This document shows positions 48,803 through 59,042 of a stretch of 64,000 nucleotides of DNA, in pieces (the first letter of the stretch is position 1; each line of letters starts with the position of its first letter). Location of the stretch: the NCBI GenBank assembly GCA_039794565.1, contig JAUQVX010000008.1, forward strand, positions 1 to 64,000, in the 5' to 3' direction. Source of the stretch: Gloeomargarita sp. SRBZ-1_bins_9 (GTDB lineage Bacteria > Cyanobacteriota > Cyanobacteriia > Gloeomargaritales > Gloeomargaritaceae). The notes beneath the pieces were generated by a model. It was not told the DNA's origin. It was given only the letters and a program-made list of their open reading frames with translations, and searched no databases. A program made the position numbers and the translations under genes.

Positions 48803-49537
48803 ATGGGGCAAAAGACACATCCGGTAGGATTTCGGTTAGGGATTACCCGGGAGCATCTCTCGCGCTGGTTTGCGCCGCATCGGCAGTACCCAGAGCTGTT
48901 GCAGGAGGATTTTCGCATTCGTCAGTTCGTTGCGCAGAGGCTGGCCAAGGCGGCCATTGCCCGGGTACATATTCAGCGTAAGGCCGACCAGATTGAGTTG
49001 GTGCTCCACACGGGCCGACCGGGGGTGGTGGTGGGCCAGCGGGGGGCCGGTATTGAAGCCCTACGTAAGGAAATCGAGCAATTGTTGGGGCGCCAGCAGG
49101 TGAAGATTCGGGTGGTGGAGATCAACAAGGTGGATGCGGAGGCCCCCTTGCTAGCGGATTACATCGTTGAGCAACTGGAGAAACGGGTGGCGTTCCGGCG
49201 GGCGATTAAACAGGCGGTGCAACGGGCGCAACGGGCGGAAGTGCCGGGCATCAAGGTGATGGTCTCCGGGCGGCTCAACGGCGCGGAGATTGCTCGTAGC
49301 GAGTGGGTGCGGGAAGGACGGGTGCCCCTACAAACCCTGCGGGCGGACATTGACTACGCCTACCGCACGGCCAAGACCGTCTATGGGATTCTGGGGGTGA
49401 AGGTGTGGGTATTTCGGGGGGAAGTCGTGCCCAAACCCCAACAGGAGGCCCTGCCGGCCCGGCTTGGTAAACCAGTGCGTCCCCCCCGGCGGCGTCAGCA
49501 GTTTGAAGACCGTTCCGAGGCCGACGTGCAGGAGTAG
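48803..49537 (+). CDS. rpsC: 30S ribosomal protein S3
   Basis: 244 residues at the mRNA entry. KH domain with [22 protein letters not shown], then [58 protein letters not shown]. Starts one base after rplV stops. Confidence 0.97.
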   Translation: MGQKTHPVGFRLGITREHLSRWFAPHRQYPELLQEDFRIRQFVAQRLAKAAIARVHIQRKADQIELVLHTGRPGVVVGQRGAGIEALRKEIEQLLGRQQVKIRVVEINKVDAEAPLLADYIVEQLEKRVAFRRAIKQAVQRAQRAEVPGIKVMVSGRLNGAEIARSEWVREGRVPLQTLRADIDYAYRTAKTVYGILGVKVWVFRGEVVPKPQQEALPARLGKPVRPPRRRQQFEDRSEADVQE

Positions 49538-49543
49538 TGGCTT

Positions 49544-49993
49544 ATGTTGCAACCCAAGCGCACCAAATTCCGCAAGCAGCAGCGGGGCACCATGAAGGGG
49601 GTAGCCACCCGGGGCAATACCCTGGTGTTCGGGGACTACGGACTCCAGGCACTAGCACCCGCTTGGATTACGGCGCGGCAAATCGAGGCCTGTCGGCGGG
49701 CCATGAACCGTTGTATCAAGCGGGTGGGCAAAATTTGGATTCGCATTTTCCCCGATAAGCCCGTGACCATGCGCCCGGCGGAAACCCGAATGGGGTCCGG
49801 CAAGGGGTCGCCGGAGTACTGGGTGGCGGTGGTCAAACCCGGCACGGTCCTGTTTGAGATGGGCAACGGTGTGCCGGAGGCGGTGGCCCGGGAGGCGATG
49901 CGCTTGGCAGCCTACAAATTGCCCATCAAGACAAAATTCATTACACGGGCGGAACAGGAGGTGACCCAACATGGCGTTTCCCAAGATGGATGA
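49544..49993 (+). CDS. rplP: 50S ribosomal protein L16
   Basis: 149 residues, near the A site and 5S RNA. Family sequence [55 protein letters not shown] and the arginine-hydroxylation-type region [23 protein letters not shown]. The C-terminus runs on about ten residues longer than common ([11 protein letters not shown]) and overlaps rpmC by 23 bases. Confidence 0.96.
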   Translation: MLQPKRTKFRKQQRGTMKGVATRGNTLVFGDYGLQALAPAWITARQIEACRRAMNRCIKRVGKIWIRIFPDKPVTMRPAETRMGSGKGSPEYWVAVVKPGTVLFEMGNGVPEAVAREAMRLAAYKLPIKTKFITRAEQEVTQHGVSQDG

Positions 49994-50183
49994 GATACGG
50001 GACTGGGACGATGCCCGTATTGCCGAGGAGATCGTGGCGCTCAAAAAACGGCTGTTTGAACTGCGGTTTCGCCAGGCCACTCGCCAGCCGGTCAAACCCC
50101 ACGAATTCCGCCACGCCCGGCATCGGTTGGCTCAACTTTTAACCCTGGAGCACGAACGCAGGAGGCAGGCCCATGGCGGTTAA
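49971..50183 (+). CDS. rpmC: 50S ribosomal protein L29
   Basis: 70 residues, two-helix protein at the tunnel exit: [45 protein letters not shown]. Overlaps rplP in front and rpsQ behind (11 bases). Confidence 0.93.
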   Translation: MAFPKMDEIRDWDDARIAEEIVALKKRLFELRFRQATRQPVKPHEFRHARHRLAQLLTLEHERRRQAHGG

Positions 50184-50430
50184 GGAGTTTGTCGGCGTGG
50201 TGGTCAGTAACAAGATGGACAAGACGGTGGTGGTGGCGGTAGAAAGCCGGGTGGCCCATCCCCGCTACGGCAAGATCGTGGTGCGCACTAAGAAATACAA
50301 AGCCCACGATGAGGACAATCGCTGCCAAGAAGGGGACCGGGTGCGCATCCAGGAAACCCGTCCCCTCAGTCGGACCAAACGCTGGCGGGTGGTGGAGATT
50401 CTCAGCAGTAAGGCAGGAGGTGGGTCATGA
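50173..50430 (+). CDS. rpsQ: 30S ribosomal protein S17
   Basis: 85 residues, OB-fold primary binder of 16S r[64 protein letters not shown]. Overlaps both neighbours by a few bases. Confidence 0.96.
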   Translation: MAVKEFVGVVVSNKMDKTVVVAVESRVAHPRYGKIVVRTKKYKAHDEDNRCQEGDRVRIQETRPLSRTKRWRVVEILSSKAGGGS

Positions 50431-50831
50431 TCCAACCGCAAACCTATTTGAACGTGGCCGACAACAGTGGCGCCCGCCGGCTGATGTGCATCCGGGTACT
50501 GGGTTCGACAGTGGGCAGCAAGGGCCTCACCAAGGGGGGTGGGGGCAATAAGCGGGCCGCCGGTATCGGCGATGTGATCGTGGCGGTGGTGAAGGACGCT
50601 GCCCCCAACATGCCGGTGAAAAAATCGGACGTGGTGCGGGCGGTGATCGTGCGAACCCGCAAGAACCTGCGCCGGGAAAGCGGTATGAGTATTCGCTTTG
50701 ACGACAACGCCGCCGTGATCATCAACAAAGACGGCAACCCCCGGGGGACGCGGGTGTTTGGGCCGGTGGCGCGGGAGCTACGGGACCGCAACTTTACCAA
50801 AATCATTTCACTGGCGCCGGAGGTGTTGTGA
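50427..50831 (+). CDS. rplN: 50S ribosomal protein L14 with a 12-residue insertion
   Basis: 134 residues; most bacterial L14 proteins have 122-123. The family sequence is continuous ([20 protein letters not shown]...[70 protein letters not shown]) except residues 27-38, [12 protein letters not shown], inserted between VLG and [11 protein letters not shown]. The insertion is in frame (bases 50505-50540), glycine/lysine-rich, and in a loop next to the 16S/L19 contact surface. No sign of a sequencing error such as a frameshift. Confidence 0.95.
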   Translation: MIQPQTYLNVADNSGARRLMCIRVLGSTVGSKGLTKGGGGNKRAAGIGDVIVAVVKDAAPNMPVKKSDVVRAVIVRTRKNLRRESGMSIRFDDNAAVIINKDGNPRGTRVFGPVARELRDRNFTKIISLAPEVL

Positions 50832-51253
50832 TGGTGAAGCGCTTGCAACCGGGGTTGGTCAAAAAGCTGGTCAAGCAGGTGGGGGTGCGTAAACACCGCA
50901 GCGGCCTGCGTTACAAGATGCATGTGCGGCAGGGGGATTTGGTGCAGGTGATCAGCGGCGATGACAAGGGCAAGGTGGGGGAAGTGCTCAAGGTGATCCC
51001 AGAGACCAGCCAGGTGATCGTCGCCGGGGTGAACATCCGCACCAAGCACGTCAAGCCCCAGCGGGAGGGGGAAAAGGGGCGCATTGTGCGCCAGGAGGCC
51101 CCCATCCACAGCAGTAAGGTCATGCTCTATTCCAAGGAAAAGGAGGTGGCCAGCCGCATCTGCTACACCTACACCGAGGATGGGCAGAAGGTGCGGATGC
51201 TGAAGAAAACCGGTGAAATTCTCTTACCCAAGGTGCCGAAGAAAGGGACGTAA
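50831..51253 (+). CDS. rplX: 50S ribosomal protein L24 with a basic N-terminal extension
   Basis: 140 residues from ATG 50831, overlapping the rplN stop by one base and preceded by GGAGG at 50819-50823. The L24 core (KOW) starts only at M30: [28 protein letters not shown], and ends like the family. Residues 1-29 ([20 protein letters not shown]...) are extra and strongly basic. The internal ATG at 50918 would give the usual length but has no ribosome-binding site, so the extension is probably translated. Confidence 0.93.
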   Translation: MVKRLQPGLVKKLVKQVGVRKHRSGLRYKMHVRQGDLVQVISGDDKGKVGEVLKVIPETSQVIVAGVNIRTKHVKPQREGEKGRIVRQEAPIHSSKVMLYSKEKEVASRICYTYTEDGQKVRMLKKTGEILLPKVPKKGT

Positions 51254-51255
51254 CC

Positions 51256-51801
51256 ATGGCGCAGCGACTCAAGACCTACTACCAGGAAACGGTGGTGCCC
51301 CGCCTGATGCAGGAGTTTAATTACACCAACGTGCATCAGGTACCCAAGCTGGTGAAGGTGACTATTAACCGGGGGCTGGGGGAGGCCTCCCAAAACGCCA
51401 AGGCCCTGGAGTCCTCCATCCAGGAAATCAGTCTGATTACGGGGCAGCGGCCGGTGGTCACCCGGGCCAAAAAGGCCATTGCCGGGTTTAAGATTCGCAA
51501 GGGGATGCCGGTGGGCCTGATGGTGACCCTGCGGGGGGACCGGATGTACAGCTTTTTGGAGCGGTTGATTCACCTGGCCCTGCCCCGGATTCGGGATTTT
51601 CGCGGTATCAGCCCCAAGAGTTTCGATGGGCGCGGTAACTATACCCTGGGGATCAAAGAGCAGTTGATTTTCCCGGAGATTGACTATGACAAGATTGACA
51701 AGATTCGGGGCATGGACATTTCCATCATCACCACCGCCCGCACGGACCGGGAGGGGTTGGCCTTGCTCAAAGCCTTGGGTATGCCGTTTCGGGAGAACTA
51801 A
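51256..51801 (+). CDS. rplE: 50S ribosomal protein L5
   Basis: 181 residues; binds 5S rRNA and contacts P-site tRNA. Landmarks [66 protein letters not shown] and the closing [22 protein letters not shown]. Starts two bases after rplX. Confidence 0.97.
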   Translation: MAQRLKTYYQETVVPRLMQEFNYTNVHQVPKLVKVTINRGLGEASQNAKALESSIQEISLITGQRPVVTRAKKAIAGFKIRKGMPVGLMVTLRGDRMYSFLERLIHLALPRIRDFRGISPKSFDGRGNYTLGIKEQLIFPEIDYDKIDKIRGMDISIITTARTDREGLALLKALGMPFREN

Positions 51802-51803
51802 CG

Positions 51804-52205
51804 ATGGTTAACGACACCATTGCCGATATGCTCACCCGGATTCGCAACGCCGGCATGGCCCGCCACCGCACGGTAGAGGTACCGGCCACCCGCATGACCC
51901 GCAGCATTGCCCAGGTGCTCAAAAACGAAGGGTTCATCCAGGATTTCACCGAGCAGGGGGAAGGGGTGAAGCGGTCGCTGGTGATTACGCTCAAATACAC
52001 GGGCAAGCGCCAGCGGCAACCGGTGATTCGGGCTCTGAAGCGGGTGAGTCGCCCGGGTTTGCGGGTGTATGCTGGTTATCGGGACTTACCCCGGGTGATG
52101 GGGGGCATCGGTATCGCCGTACTTTCTACGTCCCGGGGGATTATGACCGACCGGGAGGCCCGCAAAAACGGCGTCGGTGGGGAAGTGTTGTGTTACATCT
52201 GGTAG
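51804..52205 (+). CDS. rpsH: 30S ribosomal protein S8
   Basis: 133 residues; binds the central domain of 16S rRNA and in other bacteria represses the spc operon. [20 protein letters not shown] opens it; the RNA-binding [27 protein letters not shown] closes it. Starts two bases after rplE. Confidence 0.97.
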   Translation: MVNDTIADMLTRIRNAGMARHRTVEVPATRMTRSIAQVLKNEGFIQDFTEQGEGVKRSLVITLKYTGKRQRQPVIRALKRVSRPGLRVYAGYRDLPRVMGGIGIAVLSTSRGIMTDREARKNGVGGEVLCYIW

Positions 52206-52213
52206 GAGCAGCC

Positions 52214-52783
52214 ATGTCCCGGATTGGTAAACGACCGATTCCTATCCCGGCCAAGGTGACGGTGGCCTTGGATGGGCAACGGGTGACGGTCAAAGGTCCC
52301 AAGGGGGAATTGCAGCGGGAGTTGCCCAGCGGGGTGACGGTACAGCAGCAGGATAACCTACTGGTGGTGCAGCGGGCGGATGACTCCCGGCGTAACCGGC
52401 AGTTGCATGGTCTGTGCCGGACGCTGGTGGCCAATATGGTGGAGGGGGTGGCCAATGCCTTTGAGCGCAAGTTAGAGATTCAGGGGGTGGGCTACCGGGC
52501 GCAAATGTCCGGTTCTAAGCTGGTGTTGACGGTGGGCTACAGTCACCCGGTGGAAATTACGCCGCCGCCGGGGATTACCCTGAGTGTAGAAGATGCCAGC
52601 GGCAAGCCCGTCAATCAGGGAACCATTGTGGCGGTGCGGGGCATTGACAAGGAACTGGTGGGCAACGTGGCGGCCCAGATCCGGTTTGTCCGCCCGCCGG
52701 AACCCTACAAGGGCAAAGGCATTCGCTACCTTGGCGAAGTAGTGCGTCGCAAGGAAGGGAAAACCGGTGGGAAGAAGAAGTAG
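52214..52783 (+). CDS. rplF: 50S ribosomal protein L6
   Basis: 189 residues near the factor-binding site. [20 protein letters not shown] and the closing [25 protein letters not shown] are the family ends. ATG 52214 follows AGGAG at 52204-52208; the frame is open further upstream. Confidence 0.97.
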   Translation: MSRIGKRPIPIPAKVTVALDGQRVTVKGPKGELQRELPSGVTVQQQDNLLVVQRADDSRRNRQLHGLCRTLVANMVEGVANAFERKLEIQGVGYRAQMSGSKLVLTVGYSHPVEITPPPGITLSVEDASGKPVNQGTIVAVRGIDKELVGNVAAQIRFVRPPEPYKGKGIRYLGEVVRRKEGKTGGKKK

Positions 52784-52791
52784 GTGATGCT

Positions 52792-53157
52792 ATGAAACTG
52801 AGCCGTATTGAAGCCATCAAGCGCCGCCATCGGCGTATCCGCAAGCGGGTCTTTGGGACACCGGAGCGCCCCCGTTTGGCCGTATTTCGCTCACACCAGC
52901 ACATTTACGCCCAGGTGATTGACGACACCCGCCATCACACCCTAGCGGCGGCCTCTTCCCTGGAGCCGGCCCTGCGCCAGGAACTGGACAATAACGGCGC
53001 CACCTGTGCGGCCTCTACCCGGGTGGGGCAGTTGATTGCCGAGCGGGCCTTGGCCCAGGGCATCCGCAGGGTGGTGTTTGACCGGGGGGGTTACCTGTAC
53101 CACGGACGGGTGAAGGCTCTGGCAGAGGCAGCCCGAGCAGCGGGATTGGAGTTCTAG
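52792..53157 (+). CDS. rplR: 50S ribosomal protein L18
   Basis: 121 residues; binds 5S r[48 protein letters not shown] and [28 protein letters not shown] are typical. Eight bases after rplF. Confidence 0.96.
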   Translation: MKLSRIEAIKRRHRRIRKRVFGTPERPRLAVFRSHQHIYAQVIDDTRHHTLAAASSLEPALRQELDNNGATCAASTRVGQLIAERALAQGIRRVVFDRGGYLYHGRVKALAEAARAAGLEF

Positions 53158-53174
53158 TCAAGGAGTGGTGAGCT

Positions 53175-53726
53175 ATGGCCAAAGAGCGTCGCAGTAAAGC
53201 AGCCCGCACCCCCGAAAAGGAACCGGAATGGCAGGAACGGGTGGTGCAGACCCGGCGGGTGACCAAGGTGGTCAAGGGGGGTAAAAAACTCAGCTTCCGG
53301 GCAATTGTGGTGGTGGGCAACGAGAAGGGTCAGGTGGGCGTCGGGGTCGGCAAGGCCAATGACGTCAGCAGCGCCGTGCGTAAGGGGGTGGCCGATGGCA
53401 AGAAACATCTGATCACAGTGCCTTTGACCCGGACTAACTCGATTCCCCATCCTACTCAGGCCAGCGCCGGGGCAGCGACCGTATTTATGCGACCGGCAGC
53501 ACCAGGAACGGGAGTGATCGCCGGGGGAGCGGTGCGTACGGTGCTAGAGCTAGCGGGGGTGAAAAACGTTCTGGCCAAGCAGTTGGGGTCCAGCAATCCT
53601 TTGAACAATGCACGGGCAACGATTGCCGCCTTGGCCAGTCTGCGCACCTTTTCCCAGGTGGCCAAAGAGCGCGGGATTCCTGTGGAACAGTTGTACGACG
53701 TAGGTGAGCGCCATGAAACTGCATGA
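53175..53726 (+). CDS. rpsE: 30S ribosomal protein S5
   Basis: 183 residues; decoding fidelity. [45 protein letters not shown] is the RNA-binding domain, [45 protein letters not shown] the C-terminal part. Overlaps the start of rplO by 14 bases. Confidence 0.97.
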   Translation: MAKERRSKAARTPEKEPEWQERVVQTRRVTKVVKGGKKLSFRAIVVVGNEKGQVGVGVGKANDVSSAVRKGVADGKKHLITVPLTRTNSIPHPTQASAGAATVFMRPAAPGTGVIAGGAVRTVLELAGVKNVLAKQLGSSNPLNNARATIAALASLRTFSQVAKERGIPVEQLYDVGERHETA

Positions 53727-54162
53727 ACTCCGTCCCCAACCGGGTTCCCGCAAACGGCGGCGGCGGGTCGGTCGTGGGATTAGCGCCGGGCAAGGGGCCA
53801 GTTGTGGTTTTGGCATGCGGGGGCAAAAATCCCGTTCGGGCCGGGGGACGCGCCCAGGCTTTGAGGGGGGGCAAAACCCGCTGTATCGCCGCATTCCCAA
53901 ATTGCATGGGTTTACGCCCGTCCATCCCAAGCGCTATACGGTGATCAATGTGGGGCGGTTGGTGGCTTGGGATGGCCCGCAACCCATTACCCTGGAGGCT
54001 TTGCAGGCAGCCGGTTGGGTCAAGCAACCCCAGGGGCCGCTAAAGGTGCTGGGGGATGGGGAAATTGACCGGCCTATTACGGTGGTGGCAGCGGCTTTTA
54101 GCGCGTCGGCTGAGCAAAAAATCACGGCGGCGGGGGGGACCTGTCAAATCGCTGGGTCATGA
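53713..54162 (+). CDS. rplO: 50S ribosomal protein L15
   Basis: 149 residues; late 50S assembly. [63 protein letters not shown] are typical. It is the last gene of the operon here; the usual next gene, secY, is replaced by the PAP/fibrillin gene 56 bases later. Confidence 0.96.
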   Translation: MKLHELRPQPGSRKRRRRVGRGISAGQGASCGFGMRGQKSRSGRGTRPGFEGGQNPLYRRIPKLHGFTPVHPKRYTVINVGRLVAWDGPQPITLEALQAAGWVKQPQGPLKVLGDGEIDRPITVVAAAFSASAEQKITAAGGTCQIAGS

Positions 54163-54218
54163 CCGGCTTGTGTGGACCTGAAAAACCTACTTTAATAGCG
54201 GTGGGGTGTTAGGGCACC

Positions 54219-54809
54219 ATGCAGGAGAAGTTAAAACTGTTACAGGCCGTGGCGGCGACCAATCGGGGATTGTTGGTGACCCCCCAGCTGCAGGCGGAGA
54301 TTGACCAACTGGTGCGCCGGTTAGAAGCCCAAAATCCCACGCTCAACCCGGTGCAGGCCACGGAACTCCTGAGCGGGTGTTGGCAGTTGCTCTACACCAC
54401 TAGCCGGGATGTGCTGAGTTTGGGGCGCTTGCCGGTGGTCACCCTGGGCCAGATCTACCAGGTGATCCAAGCCGACCGCAATCGGGTGTACAACGTTGCT
54501 GAGGTGCAGGGGTTGCCGGGGTTGGAGGGGTTGGTAACGGTCAAGGCCCGGTTTGAGGTGGTTAGTCCCAGCCGGATTGCCATTTACTTTGAACAGAGTC
54601 TGGTGGGGTTGCAGGCGCTGGTGGGCTACCAACAAAATCCCACCCGTTGGCTAAGTCGCCTGGAGCAGGAGGACAACCTGCCTTTGGTGCGCATCCCCCT
54701 GGACAGCAACCGGTCCCAGGGCTGGCTGGACATCACCTATCTGGACATTGACCTGCGCATTAGCCGGGGGGATAAGGGGAATCTGTTTGTGCTGGGGCGG
54801 GCCGGTTAA
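54219..54809 (+). CDS. PAP/fibrillin family protein
   Basis: 196 residues of the plastid-lipid-associated protein family, lipocalin-like proteins of thylakoids and plastoglobules. Family segments: [57 protein letters not shown] and the closing [25 protein letters not shown]. Same strand as the ribosomal operon and only 56 bases after it, so possibly read through. Its stop overlaps the convergent typA by four bases. Confidence 0.88.
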   Translation: MQEKLKLLQAVAATNRGLLVTPQLQAEIDQLVRRLEAQNPTLNPVQATELLSGCWQLLYTTSRDVLSLGRLPVVTLGQIYQVIQADRNRVYNVAEVQGLPGLEGLVTVKARFEVVSPSRIAIYFEQSLVGLQALVGYQQNPTRWLSRLEQEDNLPLVRIPLDSNRSQGWLDITYLDIDLRISRGDKGNLFVLGRAG

Positions 54810-56596
54810 CGGCGGGCCAATTTTTTGTTCACCTTGCGCAGGCGAATGGATTTAGGGGTCACTTCCACCAGCTCATCGGGACCGATGTATTCCAGTGCCC
54901 GTTCCAGGGTCATTTCCACCGGTGGTTGGAGTTGGGTGAGTTCCTCGGCTCCGGCTGCGCGCATGTTGGTCAGGTGCTTGGTTTTGCAGACGTTGAGTTC
55001 CAGGTCTTGGGGCCGGTTGTGCTCCCCCACGATCATGCCCCTATAGACGCGGGTGCCCGGCGTGATGAAAAACACCCCCCGGTCTTCGGCGTTTTTCAGG
55101 GCGTAAAAGGTGGCTTCCCCCTCTTCGAGGGCGATGAGCACCCCGTTGCGGCGGGTTTCGATGGGGCCGGCCAGGGGGCGATAGTCTAGGAAACTGTGGC
55201 TCAGAATGCCCTCGCCCCGGGTCAGACGCAAAAACTCGCTGCGAAAGCCTACCAACCCCCGCGCCGGGATGATGAATTCCAATTGGGTACGCCCGTTGCC
55301 CCCTACCTGCATGTCCTGCATTTCTCCCCGCCGGGGACCGAGGGCCTCAATGCAACTGCCTACGGCCTCGTCCGGCACATCCAGCACCAGGTACTCATAG
55401 GGTTCGCAGGGTTGGCCGTCAATTTGCCGGTAAATCACCTGGGGCTGGGACACTTGAAACTCGTAGCCCTCCCGGCGCATGGTTTCGATGAGAATACCCA
55501 GGTGCAATTCGCCACGCCCCGATACCAAGAAGCGGTCCGTGTCTTCCGTCTCCTCCACTCGCAGAGCCACGTTGGTTTCCAGCTCCCGGAATAGGCGCTC
55601 CCGCAACTGCCGCGACGTGACGAATTTGCCCTCTTGGCCGGCGAAGGGGGAATCGTTGACGGAAAAGGTCATCTGTAGGGTTGGCTCGTCCACCTTGATC
55701 AGGGGCAGGGCCAGGGGGTTGTCCGGGCAGGTGATGGTTTCGCCGATGTTGGCCTCGTTGAACCCGGCTACCGCCACGATGTGACCAGCGCCTGCCGATT
55801 CCAGCTCCACCCGCTCCAGGCCCTCAAAGCCGAACAGCTTGGTGACCTTGCCGCGAATAATTTTACCCTCCGCCGTAACCAGGGCCGCCGTTTGCCCAGT
55901 GGTAATCCGCCCGTTGTGAATCTTGCCGATGACAATCCGCCCCAGGTAGTCCGAGTAATCCAGGGTGGTGACTTGCAGTTGCAAAGGCTTGCTGTCATCC
56001 CCCGCTGGGGGCGGCACATAGCGAATGAGGGCTTCAAACAGGGGTTGCATATCCACCGGTTCATCTTCCCACCGCCAGCGGGCATGGCCGGCCATTCCTG
56101 AGGCGAACAAATAGGGGAACTCGCACTGGTCGTCGTCCGCCCCCAGCTCCAGAAACAAATCCAGCACCTTGTTTAGGGCCACGAACGGGTCGCCCCGCAA
56201 CCGGTCCACCTTGTTTAACACCACAATCGGCCGCAGCCCCTTTTCCAAGGCCTTGCGCAGCACAAACCGCGTCTGGGGCATGGGGCCTTCATTGACATCT
56301 ACGATGAGCAGGCAGCCCTCGACCATCCCCAGCACCCGTTCCACTTCGCCCCCAAAATCCGCGTGCCCTGGCGTATCCACGATATTGATGAGGTAATCCT
56401 TGTAACGCACGGCGGTATTTTTAGCCAGGATGGTAATGCCCCGCTCCCGCTCTAGGTCATTGGAGTCCAGCACACAGGTCGGCACCTTTTCCCCCTGGCG
56501 AAAGGCCCCCGCCTGCTGCAGTAGGGCATCCACCAGCGTGGTCTTGCCGTGGTCCACGTGCGCGATAATAGCCACATTGCGAATAAGCGCTGTCAT
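54806..56596 (-). CDS. typA: ribosome-associated GTPase TypA/BipA
   Basis: 596 residues of the translational GTPase family: G1 [53 protein letters not shown], then elongation-factor-type domains and the BipA C-terminal domain ([47 protein letters not shown]). It binds ribosomes under stress and cold and assists 50S assembly. Divergent from tgt with 78 bases between starts. Confidence 0.96.
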   Translation of the reverse strand: MTALIRNVAIIAHVDHGKTTLVDALLQQAGAFRQGEKVPTCVLDSNDLERERGITILAKNTAVRYKDYLINIVDTPGHADFGGEVERVLGMVEGCLLIVDVNEGPMPQTRFVLRKALEKGLRPIVVLNKVDRLRGDPFVALNKVLDLFLELGADDDQCEFPYLFASGMAGHARWRWEDEPVDMQPLFEALIRYVPPPAGDDSKPLQLQVTTLDYSDYLGRIVIGKIHNGRITTGQTAALVTAEGKIIRGKVTKLFGFEGLERVELESAGAGHIVAVAGFNEANIGETITCPDNPLALPLIKVDEPTLQMTFSVNDSPFAGQEGKFVTSRQLRERLFRELETNVALRVEETEDTDRFLVSGRGELHLGILIETMRREGYEFQVSQPQVIYRQIDGQPCEPYEYLVLDVPDEAVGSCIEALGPRRGEMQDMQVGGNGRTQLEFIIPARGLVGFRSEFLRLTRGEGILSHSFLDYRPLAGPIETRRNGVLIALEEGEATFYALKNAEDRGVFFITPGTRVYRGMIVGEHNRPQDLELNVCKTKHLTNMRAAGAEELTQLQPPVEMTLERALEYIGPDELVEVTPKSIRLRKVNKKLARR

Positions 56597-56674
56597 AGGG
56601 GCAACAGGAATAGGTGGCTGAAACGTTAAATCTTGTTAATTAAAACTCTAGCAGAGGTAAGGACTAACCAGCCC

Positions 56675-57796
56675 GTGAGCGCCTTTCGGTTTGTGATCGA
56701 GCAGACCTGTTCCCAGACCCACGCCCGGGCCGGTCAGTTGGAGACCCCCCATGGGGTGGTGTTGACGCCGACTTTTATGCCGGTGGGCACCCTGGCGACG
56801 GTCAAAGGTGTCGCCCCCGACCAATTGGCCCGCACCGGCGCCCAGATGATCCTCAGCAACACCTACCACCTGCACCTGCAACCGGGGGAAGACATCGTAG
56901 CCCACTGCGGCGGGTTACATCGGTTTATGCAGTGGCCGGGACCCATCCTCACCGATTCCGGGGGATTTCAGGTGTTCAGCCTGAGCGCCCTACGCCAGAT
57001 TAGCGACGAAGGTGTGGTCTTTCGTTCCCCCCGCAGCGGCGATTGGGTCGAATTCACGCCGGAGAAAGCCATCGCTATCCAAAACGCCCTAGGGGCGGAC
57101 GTGATCATGGCCTTTGACGAATGCCCCCCCTATCCGGCCAGCTATGACGAGGTCAAACAGGCGGTGGAACGGACCTACCGGTGGTTAGGGCGCTGTGTAC
57201 GGGCGCATCAACGGGCGGACCAGGCGTTATTTGGGATTGTCCAGGGGGGCATTTATCCCGACTTGCGGCAGCTTTCCCTGCAATACACCCTGGAGTACGA
57301 CTTGCCCGGCTACGCCATTGGCGGTGTGAGCGTGGGCGAACCCGTGCCCCACATCCATGCCATCGTGCAGCAGGTAGCGCCGCAGTTGCCCCCCGACCGG
57401 CCCCGCTACTTGATGGGGGTGGGCACCTACCGAGAAATGGCCCTAGCCATTGCCGCCGGCGTGGATTTATTCGACTGTGTGATGCCCACCCGCTTGGCGC
57501 GGCATGGCGCGGTCCTGGTGCAGGGGGAACGGTGGAACCTGAAAAACCGAGCCTTTCAGCGGGACGAACGGCCTTTAGACCCCACTTGCCCCTGCTACAC
57601 CTGCCAACACTTCAGCCGGGCCTATTTAAGTCACCTGTTTCGCGCCCGAGAGTTGCTGGCCTATACCCTGCTTTCCATTCACAACATCACCGAACTGATG
57701 CGCTTTACCGCCGGTTTGCGCCAGGCCATTCTTGCCGGTCGTTTCCCGGAAAAATTGACCTTCTGGCAGCAGCGGGTCACCAACAGTGATGATTAA
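56675..57796 (+). CDS. tgt: tRNA-guanine transglycosylase
   Basis: 373 residues; exchanges the wobble guanine of GUN-anticodon tRNAs for preQ1. GTG 56675 behind GAGGTAAGGA gives the family N-terminus ([12 protein letters not shown]). Catalytic aspartates are in [12 protein letters not shown] (near 93) and [12 protein letters not shown] (near 266); zinc ligands CPCYTCQHF near 305. The frame is open upstream to 56633 without a usable start. queC/D/E/F genes are not adjacent. Confidence 0.96.
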   Translation: MSAFRFVIEQTCSQTHARAGQLETPHGVVLTPTFMPVGTLATVKGVAPDQLARTGAQMILSNTYHLHLQPGEDIVAHCGGLHRFMQWPGPILTDSGGFQVFSLSALRQISDEGVVFRSPRSGDWVEFTPEKAIAIQNALGADVIMAFDECPPYPASYDEVKQAVERTYRWLGRCVRAHQRADQALFGIVQGGIYPDLRQLSLQYTLEYDLPGYAIGGVSVGEPVPHIHAIVQQVAPQLPPDRPRYLMGVGTYREMALAIAAGVDLFDCVMPTRLARHGAVLVQGERWNLKNRAFQRDERPLDPTCPCYTCQHFSRAYLSHLFRARELLAYTLLSIHNITELMRFTAGLRQAILAGRFPEKLTFWQQRVTNSDD

Positions 57797-58025
57797 GCGT
57801 GCCGCTGTCCCCCATTACCCCTGTTTCGGGATGGATAACCGATGCGTCAATTTGTAAAGATTTGTGTCTGCCAACCATACGACCAGCGCTGGAAAGTCCC
57901 GTAGTTGCGTCGAATCGTTGACAACTGACGTTGACGCGTCAAACGCAAACAAATCTTGCCCGGCTGTCCCCATCGGTTTTTATAGAAGCTTTCCTCACTC
58001 GCTGGGGAAGTCTATCAATTGGAAA
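57797..58025. repeat. convergent spacer with inverted repeats
   Basis: This 229-base spacer between the ends of tgt and the oxidase gene has AAGATTTGT (57857-57865) mirrored exactly by ACAAATCTT (57949-57957), and within it the perfect 12-base palindrome TTGACGCGTCAA (57931-57942). No T-run terminator, gene or RNA was recognised. Confidence 0.45.
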
Positions 58026-59042
58026 CTAAGTGCTGATCATCTGCCGCACCTGTTGGGCTGTCCAGGGGGCCAAAAGGACGCCATTGCGGTAGTGGCCTGT
58101 GGCCCAAATCACCTGGGGACATTGGGGATCGCGCTGCACGATGGGTGCGGTCTGCTCGACCGGGTGTGGGCGCAAACCATGCCATTGCCGTTGCCAGGGT
58201 CGCCCCCCCAGGACCGGACACATGGCCACCGCTCCTTGCCAGAGCTGTTCCCACGCCTGCGGGTCCGGCGTTGTCCTGGTTTCCACCGTCGCCCCCACCC
58301 ACACCTGGCCGGACGCCTGGGGCACGATGGCAACGTCCTGGCCGTAGAGGACCGGATAATCCGCCAATTCTGGACAAAACACCTCCACCGCCTGCCCCAA
58401 CACCGGCTCCAGGCGAAAGGGGGCCGTCAACCCCGGAATCTGAGTCGAACCCAGACCCGCACTCACCACCAGCACATCACACGTTTGTTCACCCCCCGGT
58501 ATCTGCAATCGCAGGGGTTGTTCAGGAATCACCCGCAACACCGGCGTTTGATAATGCACCTGCACCCCCCGCGCCTGGGCTGCCGTTAACCAGTAGCGGG
58601 TTAAAAGCACGGGATGGAATTGCCATTCCTGGGGAGAAAAAACCGCCCCTACCCACCCTTGGGCAGCGATGGCCGGAAAACGCGCCCGTATCTCCACAGG
58701 GCTCAGCAGCTCCAGCGACCATCCCTGCGCCCGTCGCCGTGCCACTAGCTTGTCCACCTTCAGCCAGGCACTTGCATCGGCATACAAGCGCAACAGTCCC
58801 CGCCGGTTACCGGGCACATCCGCATCCGCCAAGATTTCGTGGTAACGCTGCAGACTGGCTAACCGTTTCGCCGTCCCCCGGTCGCTCAACACCGCCATCA
58901 CCAACCCCAGGGCCGCCGAGGTCACCCCTTGTGCCGGTTCGGCTTGGGCTTCATAAACCGAGACCTCCCACTCCGGGACACCTGCTAACTCCCAGGCAAT
59001 GGCCGCCCCCACCACCCCTGCACCTACAATGGCAATCCGCAT
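58026..59042 (-). CDS. FAD-dependent amino-acid oxidase, glycine oxidase (ThiO)-like
   Basis: 338-residue D-amino-acid-oxidase fold protein. GxGxxG motif IAIVGAGVVGAAIAWEL, VVSAGLGS and the C-terminal ATGHYRNGVLLAPWTA are typical of glycine oxidase, ThiO, which makes iminoglycine for the thiazole of thiamine. In several cyanobacteria ThiO is fused to ThiG; here it stands alone. ATG 59042 shares one base with the sbcC stop (TGATG), so translation is coupled. Confidence 0.82.
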   Translation of the reverse strand: MRIAIVGAGVVGAAIAWELAGVPEWEVSVYEAQAEPAQGVTSAALGLVMAVLSDRGTAKRLASLQRYHEILADADVPGNRRGLLRLYADASAWLKVDKLVARRRAQGWSLELLSPVEIRARFPAIAAQGWVGAVFSPQEWQFHPVLLTRYWLTAAQARGVQVHYQTPVLRVIPEQPLRLQIPGGEQTCDVLVVSAGLGSTQIPGLTAPFRLEPVLGQAVEVFCPELADYPVLYGQDVAIVPQASGQVWVGATVETRTTPDPQAWEQLWQGAVAMCPVLGGRPWQRQWHGLRPHPVEQTAPIVQRDPQCPQVIWATGHYRNGVLLAPWTAQQVRQMIST

